DNA of 64,000 bases from Saprospiraceae bacterium (GCA_020628855.1 JAHDEL010000001.1:89044-153043); one strand, 5' to 3'; shown: positions 53,542-63,932, numbered from the stretch's first letter. Program-made: numbers and translations. The notes: generated by a model not told the origin, from the sequence alone.

Positions 53542-53550
53542 CCGCTTTCT
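53527..53550 (+). terminator. Palindromic hairpin embedding the first ompH stop codon
   Basis: AGAAAGCGGTT-AT-AACCGCTTTCT is a perfect 24-base palindrome followed by GTTTTC. The last codons (Lys-Arg-Leu-stop) form its left arm. It may attenuate read-through to the second ompH gene or stabilise the upstream mRNA. Confidence 0.7.
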
Positions 53551-53573
53551 GTTTTCAATAAACACTTATAATC

Positions 53574-54077
53574 ATGAATCTATTAAAGTATTTGTGCGTC
53601 GCATTAATCATTGCTGGAAGTACTTCTTCTACAATAGCACAAAAATTTGGCTTTATTAATAGCCAAGAAATTATACAAAACTTACCTGAGGTAAAAGAGG
53701 CAAATTCGAATATTGAAGCATTCCAGACTCAACTACAAAAGAAGGGACAAGAAATGATTCAAGTGCTTCAAGCTAAGTATCAAGAAATTGAAAAAAACCG
53801 AGATCAATATAGCCCTGTTCAATTGGAAGCTGAAGCTCAAAAACTCAAATCAGAAGAAACTAAGATTTTAGAGTTCGAGCAAAGTAGCCAACAAAAGATT
53901 CTTGAAAAAAGTGAGACACTTCTTGCTCCAATAAGAACAAAAATTGAACAAGCTATCCAAGATGTTGCTGATGAAAATGGCTATGACTATGTGTTCGACT
54001 ATAGTCTAGGCTTCGTTCTTTACGCCGATCCATCTACAGACTTGGGACCATTAGTCAAGGCCAAACTAGGCATGTAG
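53574..54077 (+). CDS. OmpH/Skp-family periplasmic chaperone (second copy)
   Basis: A 167-residue exported protein. Seen: signal peptide (LCVALIIAGSTSSTIAQ), FGFINSQEIIQNLPEVKEAN, a coiled coil about residues 45-115 and EQAIQDVADENGYDYVFDYS at the C-terminus. It is the same length as the preceding copy and about as charged. It lies 12 bases before murI, so the chaperones and cell-wall gene share a transcript. Confidence 0.93.
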   Translation: MNLLKYLCVALIIAGSTSSTIAQKFGFINSQEIIQNLPEVKEANSNIEAFQTQLQKKGQEMIQVLQAKYQEIEKNRDQYSPVQLEAEAQKLKSEETKILEFEQSSQQKILEKSETLLAPIRTKIEQAIQDVADENGYDYVFDYSLGFVLYADPSTDLGPLVKAKLGM

Positions 54078-54089
54078 ATTGTCTGAAAA

Positions 54090-54890
54090 TTGGCAGACAA
54101 TAGACCGATAGGAGTTTTTGATTCCGGTATAGGTGGACTCACCGTATCTAAGGCAATATCAGACCTTCTTCCCAATGAATCTATCATTTACTTTGGGGAT
54201 ACCCAACATTTGCCCTATGGAGATAAATCTATAGAAGCAATCAGGTATTACTCGCTTGCTATTTGTAAGTTCTTACTTGAGCAAAACTGTAAAATGATAG
54301 TAATAGCCTGCAACTCTGCTTCCAGTGCAGCTTATGAAGTTCTTGTTGACTTTTTCAAATCAGAATCAATATTTATTAATGTTGTAGACCCCTTGGTCAA
54401 AACTGTTGTCGAAAAAGGCTATGCTAGAGTTGGGGTGATTGCCACAAAGGCAACAGTGAAAACTCAAGTCTATCCTTCCAAGCTCCATACCTTTGATGCT
54501 CAACTCATTGTCAATCAAAAGGCAACTCCTTTGCTAGCTCCAATGATAGAAAAAGGGTTTCATTCTGGAGAAGTGAGCCAAACTGTCATAAAAGCTTACC
54601 TCGAAGACGAAGACTTAGCAGACATAGATGCTTTACTACTTGCATGCACACATTATCCGCTCATTAAATCAGAAATTGCAGCATTCTTTGACCATCGTGT
54701 AGACATTTTTGATTCTACTGATAGCGTTGCTAGGTCAGTCCAAGCTGCTTTAGAGCATAAGGAAATGAAAGCAGATCAAGAAAAAGGAGTCTATAGTTTC
54801 TATCTTTCTGATTATACAGAATCCTTCGAAGAAACAGCAGCTTTATTCTATGGCCAAGAGATCGATTTAGAAGAAAAGAATATTTGGTAA
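54090..54890 (+). CDS. murI: Glutamate racemase
   Basis: A 266-residue cytoplasmic enzyme that makes D-glutamate for peptidoglycan. Seen: GVFDSGIGGLTV with Asp11/Ser12, YFGDTQHLPYG, the two catalytic cysteines Cys74 (ACNSASSAA) and Cys186 (ACTHYPL), all in family spacing. The start is TTG; the conserved N-terminus begins six residues later. Gene order ompH-ompH-murI is common in Bacteroidota. Confidence 0.96.
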   Translation: MADNRPIGVFDSGIGGLTVSKAISDLLPNESIIYFGDTQHLPYGDKSIEAIRYYSLAICKFLLEQNCKMIVIACNSASSAAYEVLVDFFKSESIFINVVDPLVKTVVEKGYARVGVIATKATVKTQVYPSKLHTFDAQLIVNQKATPLLAPMIEKGFHSGEVSQTVIKAYLEDEDLADIDALLLACTHYPLIKSEIAAFFDHRVDIFDSTDSVARSVQAALEHKEMKADQEKGVYSFYLSDYTESFEETAALFYGQEIDLEEKNIW

Positions 54891-54970
54891 CTACCGTCAT
54901 TTGGGTGTTTTAGCAGCAACTTTACTTTGTCTGATTGCTTTTCGTTAACTTTCGTTACAATTTCTCAGAC

Positions 54971-57900
54971 ATGCGCCACATTTTTCTACTCTTACTGACA
55001 TTAATACTTTTCCAAACATCATTCAATGCACAAATTCCTTATGGAGGTAGTTGTCCTAACTTTAACCTAGATGACTTGGATGGTGTCAATCATGAACTCT
55101 ACGATTACCTCGATCAAGGGTACGGCGCCATCCTAGATTTTTCTGCGACTTGGTGTCCTCCTTGTTGGAATTACCACCAAACTGGCATTCTTGAAGATGT
55201 TTGGCTTGCTTATGGCCCTCCTGGGTCAGATGATGCAATGGTGTTTTTCATTGAGCCTGATCCGACTACTTCACAGCAGTGTATCTATGGCTCAAGTGGT
55301 TGTTCAGGAGGAAGTATTGGTAATTGGACTACCGGAGTAGATTATCCTATCCTCAACCCAAGTTCTTCGGGAGCTAGTCAAGTCAATAATGATTTTGACA
55401 TCAGTTACTTTCCTACTATATATGCAGTCGGTCCTAATTATAAAATCTATGAAACTAGTCAACTTAGTTTCAATGGCTGGAGTAACTGGATAGAGTCTTT
55501 CAAATTAGAAGCTACTCACAACTTTAGTGGCAATACTTCTTGTGCAGGCCAAGGTGATATTGAACTCTTTGTATCTGGAGGATATGGAAGCTTATCATTC
55601 CAATGGTCTAATGGCGCCACAACACAAAATCTGTATAATGTTACACCTGGCACTTACTCTGCTACTATTTCTGACAATCATGGTTATGATATCGAAGTAG
55701 GACCAATAATAGTTGGTGGTGAGGATCCAATCGAACTGTATCTTGATAATATTCAACATGTCGACTGTAGTGGTGAGGATAATGGTGCAATTGATATAGT
55801 TGCTGAAGGTGGATCTGGACAATACTCCTATGTTTGGGGAAATGGTGATGTAGGTAGTTCTATTGACAACCTAGATGGCGGTGTCTATTTCGTAACCGTG
55901 ACTGATGATAACACAGGTTGTACAGATGAGTCTTGGTATGAAGTAAATGAACCTCAGGCACTTTGGTTTTCATATTCTACAACGATGGCTAATTGTAATG
56001 CAACAAATGGTGGAGTTACATTGAATACATCTGGTGGTGCAGCTCCTTATCAGTTTTCATTAAACAACATGCAATCGAATAGCCCAAGTTTTTCGGGACT
56101 TGATACTGGAGCATATACTTTACTTGTAGAAGATTTTAATGGTTGCACCTATTCGGAATCTATCACTATTGAACAAGTCTTTGTACCAGTAGCAGATACC
56201 ATCACAACCCTTCCTCTCAATTGTTATAATGAAAGCGTTCAGATTAACGCTGATAGCTCCTCAATTGGTGCTTCTATTGGCTACATCTGGTTGCAAGACA
56301 CCGTAGTAGTCGATACAGGCTATGCAGTAAACCTTGAGAATACTGGAGATTTTTTGTTAGTAGTAATAGATAGTATATCTACTTGTACTGATACCTTAAT
56401 GTTTCAAGTTGCTTCTGACACTGAAATTGCTGAAGCGACAATTCTTACTTCTTCAAATACACTTACCTGTATCCAAGAGTCTATCGAGCTTCAAAGCAAC
56501 ATAGAAGATCCAAATTTAACTCAAACATGGACTTTCGAATCCGATCTTTTGAGTTCCGAAAGTGGAATTACTATCAATCAAGAAGGACAATACATTCTTT
56601 CTGTTCTAGACACATTAAATGGTTGTTCTTCATCCGATACAATTAGTATCTCTGCAGAACAAACTATTCCAGACATTGGATTGATAGAATTGGTTGACAT
56701 TAGCTGTACAATCGATGAAGGATCTATTGTTGTAGAAAGCTCAGATGAATTAAGCTATCAATGGTCAACGCAAAACGGGATAATTATTTCTGGTGAGTCG
56801 AGTGCCGCTATTTCTGTAGGAACCACTGGTGATTATGAAGTGCTTGTAACAGACGTGCAAACTGGCTGTATTCAATCTTTTAGTTATGAAGTCACTGCGT
56901 CAACAGAATTACCTGAAGTGGTTCTGAACCAACCTCAAATCCTGTCTTGTAATAATAGTCTTAGCTCCATTTCTACAACCGATTCTGAAGATTATTCCTA
57001 TGCATGGATAGACTCGGATGGTAACAGTATTCCGAATGCTAACTCAAGTAGTCTGATTGTTAACAGTCCAGGTGAATATCTTGTCGAAGTGACCAACTTG
57101 ATAAATGGTTGCAGTCAGACAGGAGTAGTCGAAGTCATTGCTGATTTCGAAGAACCTGATGTGAGTATTTTAGAACTTACTGCAATTGATTGCAACTCTG
57201 AAAGTGGTGGAATAGCCCTTACTAACGAAGAAAATTTCACTTATGAATGGTATGATTCTTCAGGCAATTTGATTGTCGATGCTGGTCAGTCAGATTTCAA
57301 TACAACTATTGCCGGAAACTATTCAGTAATTATTACTAACCAAATGAATGGGTGTTCAACTCAATTAAATACCGCAATTGAAGAAAACATCCAAGAACCG
57401 CCTGTTGAAATTTCAGGAAATCTAACTTTAGATTGTACTCAAACTGAGACGGAAATTTCAACAATAGAGGACCTGAATTACCGCTATGATTGGTTTAAAG
57501 ATGGGGAAGAATTTTCCGAGGGTATTGCCCAACTAGTTGTTTTAGAAGCTGGAAATTATACTGTTCATGTCACTGATATTAGAAATGGTTGTACTTCTAG
57601 CAAAGAATTCGTAGTTGGAGAGAACTTCACTCTACCCCAAGTAGAACTGCTTCTCATTGACGATGCAAGATGTGACAATTTGTATCAAACTTTTATAGAA
57701 GTCTCATATGATCCTAATTACGAGTACTTGTGGACATCAGGTAATGGTGAGATTATTGACTTTACAGATAATAGAGTAGAAGTTCGTGATGCAGGTGACT
57801 ATGATTTATTTATTACTGACTTGTCTAATGGTTGCCAATCATCTGCAACTTATACTGTTGAGTATAGTGTGCCTCCACCAACTTTAACAATAACTGGCAA

Positions 57901-59299
57901 TACTGAGATTTGTCAAGGAGCAACTGCTACGCTTTGTGCGGAAACCAATGGATCAGACATTCATTGGTATGAAAATGCTACAATCTTTAGCACTGATGCT
58001 TGTGTAGATCTAATAAATCCTGGTGTAATTGAGGTTGCAGTACTCAATGCAATTGGGTGTCAATCTAACGAGACTATCAACCTTACAGCTTTTAATTATC
58101 CTTTGGTTAATCTTGAGTCTAATGGTATTCTGGATTGTAATACACCAGAAGTCTTGCTCAATAGTATGATAGATGACAATATTTCCGTAGAATATACTTG
58201 GATAGGGCCTGATAATCTCGATATAAGCAATGAGTCTTCTATCCTTGCTAATCTACCTGGTTTGTATGAGCTTCAATTGTATTATCCTGAGACTGGTTGT
58301 GAAGATCTGCATACCATTGAAGTAGATATTGATCCTACTGCAACTCCACTATCTGCATTTTCCACTCAAAAGGATGAGATGAGCTTTGTCTTCACAAATC
58401 AAACAATTGAGGCAGTGGATGGTTATTCGTGGGAATTTGGGGATGGTCAAGTATCTAATGATCCTAATCCTGAAGTCACTTATTCAACTCCTGGATATTA
58501 TAATGTCTGTTTGACCACATTCAATAAATGCGGAGAAAATACACAATGTGTTGAGGTTTTAGCGGCAGAAGAGTTGACTTATAATGTAAACCCTACTCAT
58601 ATTCTATGTCATGGGGATCTGACAGGAGGATTCAATCTTGACCTTGAAGGTGGATTACCTGAATACAGTATTGAGTGGACTTCACCTGATGGCAGTAAAA
58701 TCGAAGAACAAAATCCTCAAAATCTTGCTGCAGGAGTTTACACTCTAAATGTTGTAGATAATGGTGAAGGAATGATTGAGCAAACTTTTGAGATTAATCA
58801 ACCTGATGAGATGCTAGCAGTACCTACTATCGTGCAGCCTACTGAAGGGTTTGCAAATGGCTCTATTGCTATTAATGTAAATGGTGGCACAAGTCCATAT
58901 GAATATCTGTGGAATACAGGTGATTCTTTGACCTATCTTCAAAACTTAGCATCTGGGGTGTATACCGTTACTATTATAGATAGTAATGATTGTGTTCTAG
59001 AATCCTCTTTCGAGCTAGAAGGTATCATCAGTAGCAGTAAGGATGAATCATTAGAGAAACATTTTTATGTTTTTCCAAACCCAACTTCTGCACTGCTTTA
59101 TTTCAACATATCTAAGCAAGCAGAATATCAGGTCCAACTGATAGACAAAATGGGAAGAATCTTAATGACAAACTCATTCAATAATCAATCTAATGCAACT
59201 ATCTCCTTAGATCTAAGCGCTATACCAGATGGGTTGTATCTCTTAAGACTCCAAAGTGATGAGGATATCTACGTAGAGACCGTTTTGATGGCACGGTAA
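54971..59299 (+). CDS. Giant T9SS adhesin with N-terminal thioredoxin-like domain
   Basis: About 1442 residues; the ATG at 54971 precedes the signal peptide (IFLLLLTLILFQTSFNAQ). Seen in order: a TlpA/thioredoxin-like domain (about 20-175) with active-site CPPC at 62-65 and a second Cys pair; three SprB-like repeats (about 185-400); about nine Ig-like repeats of some 75-85 residues (about 405-1125), most with a Cys near the start and a YxVxVTDxxNGC-type end; a PKD domain with SWEFGDGQ (about 1127-1200); two more SprB-like repeats; and a T9SS sorting domain starting FYVFPNPTSA. Probably a surface adhesin or gliding-type protein; the redox head is unusual. Confidence 0.88.
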   Translation: MRHIFLLLLTLILFQTSFNAQIPYGGSCPNFNLDDLDGVNHELYDYLDQGYGAILDFSATWCPPCWNYHQTGILEDVWLAYGPPGSDDAMVFFIEPDPTTSQQCIYGSSGCSGGSIGNWTTGVDYPILNPSSSGASQVNNDFDISYFPTIYAVGPNYKIYETSQLSFNGWSNWIESFKLEATHNFSGNTSCAGQGDIELFVSGGYGSLSFQWSNGATTQNLYNVTPGTYSATISDNHGYDIEVGPIIVGGEDPIELYLDNIQHVDCSGEDNGAIDIVAEGGSGQYSYVWGNGDVGSSIDNLDGGVYFVTVTDDNTGCTDESWYEVNEPQALWFSYSTTMANCNATNGGVTLNTSGGAAPYQFSLNNMQSNSPSFSGLDTGAYTLLVEDFNGCTYSESITIEQVFVPVADTITTLPLNCYNESVQINADSSSIGASIGYIWLQDTVVVDTGYAVNLENTGDFLLVVIDSISTCTDTLMFQVASDTEIAEATILTSSNTLTCIQESIELQSNIEDPNLTQTWTFESDLLSSESGITINQEGQYILSVLDTLNGCSSSDTISISAEQTIPDIGLIELVDISCTIDEGSIVVESSDELSYQWSTQNGIIISGESSAAISVGTTGDYEVLVTDVQTGCIQSFSYEVTASTELPEVVLNQPQILSCNNSLSSISTTDSEDYSYAWIDSDGNSIPNANSSSLIVNSPGEYLVEVTNLINGCSQTGVVEVIADFEEPDVSILELTAIDCNSESGGIALTNEENFTYEWYDSSGNLIVDAGQSDFNTTIAGNYSVIITNQMNGCSTQLNTAIEENIQEPPVEISGNLTLDCTQTETEISTIEDLNYRYDWFKDGEEFSEGIAQLVVLEAGNYTVHVTDIRNGCTSSKEFVVGENFTLPQVELLLIDDARCDNLYQTFIEVSYDPNYEYLWTSGNGEIIDFTDNRVEVRDAGDYDLFITDLSNGCQSSATYTVEYSVPPPTLTITGNTEICQGATATLCAETNGSDIHWYENATIFSTDACVDLINPGVIEVAVLNAIGCQSNETINLTAFNYPLVNLESNGILDCNTPEVLLNSMIDDNISVEYTWIGPDNLDISNESSILANLPGLYELQLYYPETGCEDLHTIEVDIDPTATPLSAFSTQKDEMSFVFTNQTIEAVDGYSWEFGDGQVSNDPNPEVTYSTPGYYNVCLTTFNKCGENTQCVEVLAAEELTYNVNPTHILCHGDLTGGFNLDLEGGLPEYSIEWTSPDGSKIEEQNPQNLAAGVYTLNVVDNGEGMIEQTFEINQPDEMLAVPTIVQPTEGFANGSIAINVNGGTSPYEYLWNTGDSLTYLQNLASGVYTVTIIDSNDCVLESSFELEGIISSSKDESLEKHFYVFPNPTSALLYFNISKQAEYQVQLIDKMGRILMTNSFNNQSNATISLDLSAIPDGLYLLRLQSDEDIYVETVLMAR

Positions 59300-59335
59300 T
59301 GTGTCACTAAGTGCTATGATTGACGTCTGAAGGGT

Positions 59336-60577
59336 ATGAAGTATTTCATTTTGATTATCGGAGCTATCAGTCTTTTTAGCTGCAAAAAGGCACAAGTATA
59401 TCATCTTTCTTCAATGGAGGATGTCAGGGTAGTTGGAAGCGAATTACCAGATTTAGACCCTGAAATGCGTGTTTCTTGTAACGATTGGGAGAATTATGTA
59501 CCCTATCCTAAAAATGCACATTGGTTTGAAAAAGAAACAATTCGGGTCAATTTTCACTGCATGTATGACACCATTGGCGATAAGTTGCTTCCTTTTGAAG
59601 AAATGAAGCCATTCTTATATAAGCTGCTTGATAATGCAGATTTGCGCTTGAGGTCTAATCCAAAAATGAATTTGCCGGAAGGGAATAACACACCCAATCT
59701 TGAGCCGATGTTAGCTTATAGAATTACAGCTAGTCCAGACTTTGATGACGATGATGGTTATTTCAAGCATGTTGACAATGAACTTTACTTCTATTTGAAC
59801 AAAGGCAAAGACAGAAATAACTACAATCGAGCAGTCATTCAAAAATATGCAATTGATGATGATTCAATCTTAAATGTTTTTGTCATGCCTGTTCACCCAG
59901 ATAGTGTGGCTTCTAAGACATATAAACAGCACAATGCTGGTGTTGCTCTTGGGACAAGCATCAAGATTTCAGGCTTTTGGGAAGAAGATCCTAAGTGGTG
60001 GAATTATGCATCAATGTTTAATCATGAGGTAGCTCATGTATTTGGATTAGCTCACGCTTGGACAAAGACTGACGGTTGTGAAGACACTCCTGAAAATCCT
60101 AATTGCTTTCAGATTACTGGTAAGCCGCCTTGTGAAGGTCCAATATCAAACAATCTTATGGATTATAACAATGAGCAGATGGCAATTACGCCATGTCAAC
60201 TCGGTAGAATGCACAGAAAAATTCATGATATTAGATCAAAACAGCGCAAGTTAGTCAACGAAAGATGGTGTGAATATTCTCCAGATCATCCTATTGTTAT
60301 CCCAAACAATCAAAATTGGGTAGGCAATAAAGACTTAAGTAGAGACATCATAGTCAAGCCTGGCGCTACCTTAAGCCTTTCCTGTAGAATTTCTTTTGCA
60401 AAAGGCGCCAAAATCATAGTGGAAAAAGGCGGAAAACTTGTCTTAGATAATGTAAGGTTACATAATGATTGTGGAGATCAATGGGGAGGAATAATTCTAC
60501 ACAGTCATGACCCTAGTCAAAGCATCGTATTCAAAGGTTCGAACGTTATTGAAAATGCAGGTACGTTGAAAACCTGA
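59336..60577 (+). CDS. Exported M43-like zinc metalloprotease (lipoprotein)
   Basis: A 413-residue protein. Seen: lipobox ISLFSC with Cys16, catalytic HEVAHVFGLAH from His230 (E231, H234, H240), a Met-containing turn NNLMDYNNEQ near 280, and a C-terminal beta-helix-like tail (ISFAKGAKIIVEKGGKLVLDNVRL). The motif fits pappalysin-type metzincins. No T9SS domain is visible. It stands between the giant adhesin and the serine protease, all on the same strand. Confidence 0.85.
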   Translation: MKYFILIIGAISLFSCKKAQVYHLSSMEDVRVVGSELPDLDPEMRVSCNDWENYVPYPKNAHWFEKETIRVNFHCMYDTIGDKLLPFEEMKPFLYKLLDNADLRLRSNPKMNLPEGNNTPNLEPMLAYRITASPDFDDDDGYFKHVDNELYFYLNKGKDRNNYNRAVIQKYAIDDDSILNVFVMPVHPDSVASKTYKQHNAGVALGTSIKISGFWEEDPKWWNYASMFNHEVAHVFGLAHAWTKTDGCEDTPENPNCFQITGKPPCEGPISNNLMDYNNEQMAITPCQLGRMHRKIHDIRSKQRKLVNERWCEYSPDHPIVIPNNQNWVGNKDLSRDIIVKPGATLSLSCRISFAKGAKIIVEKGGKLVLDNVRLHNDCGDQWGGIILHSHDPSQSIVFKGSNVIENAGTLKT

Positions 60578-60686
60578 TTTGGAATAGAAGTAATATGTTA
60601 TAGTTTACTTAAAAGTGAACACAATCCCGTACCTAAAACGTATTTCTTCTGTCTAAAGGTTAGCCCCTGTAATACGAGAGAAGATT

Positions 60687-63600
60687 TTGACGAAACACAA
60701 CTTTATACTGCTAATACTTACCCTGAGTTATAGCCTGTCTTCACAGGTTTACTTCGGTCATGTGTTATCTTCAGACGATAGCTCTCTCTATTGTAATGTC
60801 CTTCCTGAACAAGATAATTCTTATCTTCAAGATCAAGAAAAGCAAAGAAGAAATCTGGACCCAGATACTCCGTTAAGGTTTGCGAAGAAGCTAGCTTCAA
60901 ACGTTGATCTCATATCTTCAATGGAATGGCAAGAGACAGACCAAGGGCAGCGAATTGGAAAATATCGACTAAAATCTGCAGGGGCGTATACGTTGAATTT
61001 GAATTTTTCAAACGTAGTATTATCTCCATCATGTCAAATCAATATCTATAATCCAAAGAACGGTTATGCAATTCAACCACTTCTACCTAAAGACATCCTA
61101 GCTAATAAAGAGATATGGACTCCTGTTATCCTGGGTGAGGATTGTATAGTAGAACTGATCACCACTGACGAGATATCTAATCTTTCTCTAGTGCTAGAGT
61201 CAGTGTTTCATGATTTTGTGGGCTTTGCTCAAGAAAGCATGAGGGTTTCAGGGTCTTGTAATTTAGATGTCATTTGTGGAGAATCTGATGGTTTTCCCCA
61301 AGTAGAAGTCTTTAGAAAAGTCATCTCTTCTGTGGGTGCTTACCACTTTAACGGAAAAGAAATCTGCACTGGAGCTGCTATTAACAATACTTCAAGAGAT
61401 TGTAAGCCTTATTTTCTTACTGCACACCATTGTGGTGTCAATAGTTTGACTGCCCCCTCAATGGTTGTCTATTGGAACTATGAAAATTCCTATTGTAGAC
61501 AACCTCTAACATCAGAGAGTGGGCAAGCAGGTGATGGATCATTGAGTCAATACACCTTAGGAGCTACTGTCCTAGCAAGCTGGGCTACTTCAGACTTTAC
61601 CTTAGTAGAATTAAATCATTCGATAGATCCAGATTTTCAGGTATATCTTTCTGGCTGGGATAGGTCAAGTAGTTTGCCATCTAAGGCAACTACAATACAT
61701 CATCCCAATCTAGATGAAAAAAGAATTAGTATTGACTTCCAAAGCCCCCAAGAATGGAATGATAATTTTCTCAGAATTCAAAATTGGGAAATAGGTAGCA
61801 CAGAAGATGGAAGCTCTGGAGCACCTCTCTATAATGATCAACAACAAATTATCGGACAACTGTTTGGTGGACAAGCAGAATGTGGGAATAATGAATGGGA
61901 CGCTTTTGGTTGGTTCCATCGTTCATGGTCAGGAGGTGGCACCCCTCAAACTAGATTAAGTGATTGGCTCGACCCTGAAGAAACCAATGAAACTAATATC
62001 GCTGGACATAATTGCAGTTATGAGATTAATTACAGTCTAAATGAAGTCAATGCATGTACTGAGGTTGTCAATTCCCTTGAGGTAGAACTCATTGCTAATG
62101 AAGCATTCAATGTCCCTTTTCCAATCCAAATTGGAAGTACTGGTGGTCTTGATGTGAGTTTAAGTTCGGATATCATAGTCTTTGAGATGAATCCTATCTT
62201 GCACATAGATAATATCTCAGAAAAACCTGAAGGAAAGTATACTGTCAGTGTTATAGTGGAAGCTAATGGTATCAACCTCATGGAAGCTATTGATATCATA
62301 TTAACTGAGCGTCCTCCACAAGCTCCAATACTCACCTACCCACAAAATGGATCCGAGAAACTCGGCATTAACCAATCGTTGTACTGGGAGGGCAGTGCAG
62401 ATACTTATGAAGTCATCTTGGCTGCAGATTCAGATTTCGAGACTATTGTTTTTGAACATTCTGCTGTTAGCTCAAATGCAATTGAATTACCTCAACTACA
62501 CTCAAATGGAAATTACTATTGGAAAGTAAGAGGTAGTAATATTTGTGGTGAGGGAGAATGGAGTGATGTGTATTCCTTCAACACAGGATTTAATTTTTGT
62601 ACAACTTTGGTAAATAGTATGGATGTTACTATACCTGAAAATAGCCCTAGCACTCATTTTTATGCTATAGATTGTCCATATGATGTTAATGCACAATCAG
62701 TCTTAGTTGGAAATATACGGGGTAGACATAGCTATGTCAGTGATTTATATTTCTGGGTAACAAAAGGTCTTCAACAAATTTTCCTTTGGGGAGGTGGTTG
62801 TGGATCTACTGCAGATTTTTCAATCGGGTTTTCTATAGATGAACAGAATACTCCTTCTTGTCCAATTACTGATGGTTTACTTTATAAACCTGCACAAACT
62901 TATCAAGCTATCTTAGGCTCTTCTGCACTAGGATCATGGGATATTCGAATTGAAGATAAGGAGGCAGGTGATGGCGGTTTTATTGATCAGGCTTCTTTGA
63001 CCATATGTTTTGATGAAGTTTATCAAGATCTCATTGTTCCATCTACAAACAAGTTGTTTTTATGTGATGAGGTTATTGAGTTTGATGTATTTACAAGTAT
63101 TGAAAGTGCAGAGTTTATTACTTATAGAGTATTAACATCTAGCGGACAAGAGATACCTTTTGAAATCCTTGGCGAACTGCCTTGTTCCAATCAAAAATCT
63201 TATACCCTCCGAATAGACAGGTCTGATCTTGAGTTTTTGTCAGGTAATATTAAGGCGTTAGCTTCATTTGGAGAAACTACATTAACTACCGTATTATCAA
63301 TTGAAGAAGGTGATGACACTCCCAACAATCCAATCATATCGAATCTAGATGGCTTAGTTATCGAAACAGAAGATCAAATATTGGTCGAGCTACTTAATGA
63401 ACCTACCAGTAAAACTGTACTAGAAGTTGCTTCAGATTCTGATTTTCTTTCAATCGTCCATAGCCAAACATTCACTGATATTACTGCTGCTTATATTCAG
63501 CTGGATTGGGTGCCAGGACAAGATTACTTTATCAGAACAATTAACTATTCTCCTTTTAAGACCTGTGGTGCGATTTCTACAAGCCAAAGCTTCAAATGTA

Positions 63601-63878
63601 ATACTGTAAGCAGTGTAGATGAAGTAAGCGAAACATGTATTTTGGAAGTCTACCCTAACCCAACAACTGATAATGTTGAAATCATTGTAGAAAATCTATT
63701 TATGACAGACATTGAAGTGTATTCCATAACAGGTAAGTGTCTATCAAGTAATATTCTTAATACCCCAACACAAAAGTATACTTTGAGGCTCAAAGAGCAA
63801 TTCACCAGAGGAATGTATCTTGTCAAAGTCAGACTGTCTGATAACACCTATCAAATAGCCAAAGTAAGCCTACAATAA
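60687..63878 (+). CDS. T9SS-secreted trypsin-like serine protease with P-domain
   Basis: A 1063-residue exported protease (TTG start; signal peptide ILLILTLSYSLSSQ). Seen: lysyl-endopeptidase-like catalytic domain (about 190-440) with His248 in FLTAHHCG, an Asp in SDFTLVEL, and Ser377 in EDGSSGAPL; a FN3-like region with PPQAPILTYPQNGS (about 545-630); a proprotein-convertase P-domain (about 640-775, LGSWDIRIEDKEAGDGG); an Ig/FN3-like region; and a T9SS sorting domain starting LEVYPNPTTD. Family knowledge: such proteases act outside the cell on protein substrates. Confidence 0.9.
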   Translation: MTKHNFILLILTLSYSLSSQVYFGHVLSSDDSSLYCNVLPEQDNSYLQDQEKQRRNLDPDTPLRFAKKLASNVDLISSMEWQETDQGQRIGKYRLKSAGAYTLNLNFSNVVLSPSCQINIYNPKNGYAIQPLLPKDILANKEIWTPVILGEDCIVELITTDEISNLSLVLESVFHDFVGFAQESMRVSGSCNLDVICGESDGFPQVEVFRKVISSVGAYHFNGKEICTGAAINNTSRDCKPYFLTAHHCGVNSLTAPSMVVYWNYENSYCRQPLTSESGQAGDGSLSQYTLGATVLASWATSDFTLVELNHSIDPDFQVYLSGWDRSSSLPSKATTIHHPNLDEKRISIDFQSPQEWNDNFLRIQNWEIGSTEDGSSGAPLYNDQQQIIGQLFGGQAECGNNEWDAFGWFHRSWSGGGTPQTRLSDWLDPEETNETNIAGHNCSYEINYSLNEVNACTEVVNSLEVELIANEAFNVPFPIQIGSTGGLDVSLSSDIIVFEMNPILHIDNISEKPEGKYTVSVIVEANGINLMEAIDIILTERPPQAPILTYPQNGSEKLGINQSLYWEGSADTYEVILAADSDFETIVFEHSAVSSNAIELPQLHSNGNYYWKVRGSNICGEGEWSDVYSFNTGFNFCTTLVNSMDVTIPENSPSTHFYAIDCPYDVNAQSVLVGNIRGRHSYVSDLYFWVTKGLQQIFLWGGGCGSTADFSIGFSIDEQNTPSCPITDGLLYKPAQTYQAILGSSALGSWDIRIEDKEAGDGGFIDQASLTICFDEVYQDLIVPSTNKLFLCDEVIEFDVFTSIESAEFITYRVLTSSGQEIPFEILGELPCSNQKSYTLRIDRSDLEFLSGNIKALASFGETTLTTVLSIEEGDDTPNNPIISNLDGLVIETEDQILVELLNEPTSKTVLEVASDSDFLSIVHSQTFTDITAAYIQLDWVPGQDYFIRTINYSPFKTCGAISTSQSFKCNTVSSVDEVSETCILEVYPNPTTDNVEIIVENLFMTDIEVYSITGKCLSSNILNTPTQKYTLRLKEQFTRGMYLVKVRLSDNTYQIAKVSLQ

Positions 63879-63892
63879 TCCACTCTTTCTGT

Positions 63893-63900
63893 TACTTTTG
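63893..63900 (+). promoter_or_regulatory. Putative -7 element before the sugar kinase gene
   Basis: TACTTTTG, an exact TAnnTTTG match, 32 bases before the ATG at 63933. No convincing -33 element. Confidence 0.4.
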
Positions 63901-63932
63901 CAGCTTTATATTTCTAATCATATATTTTATTT

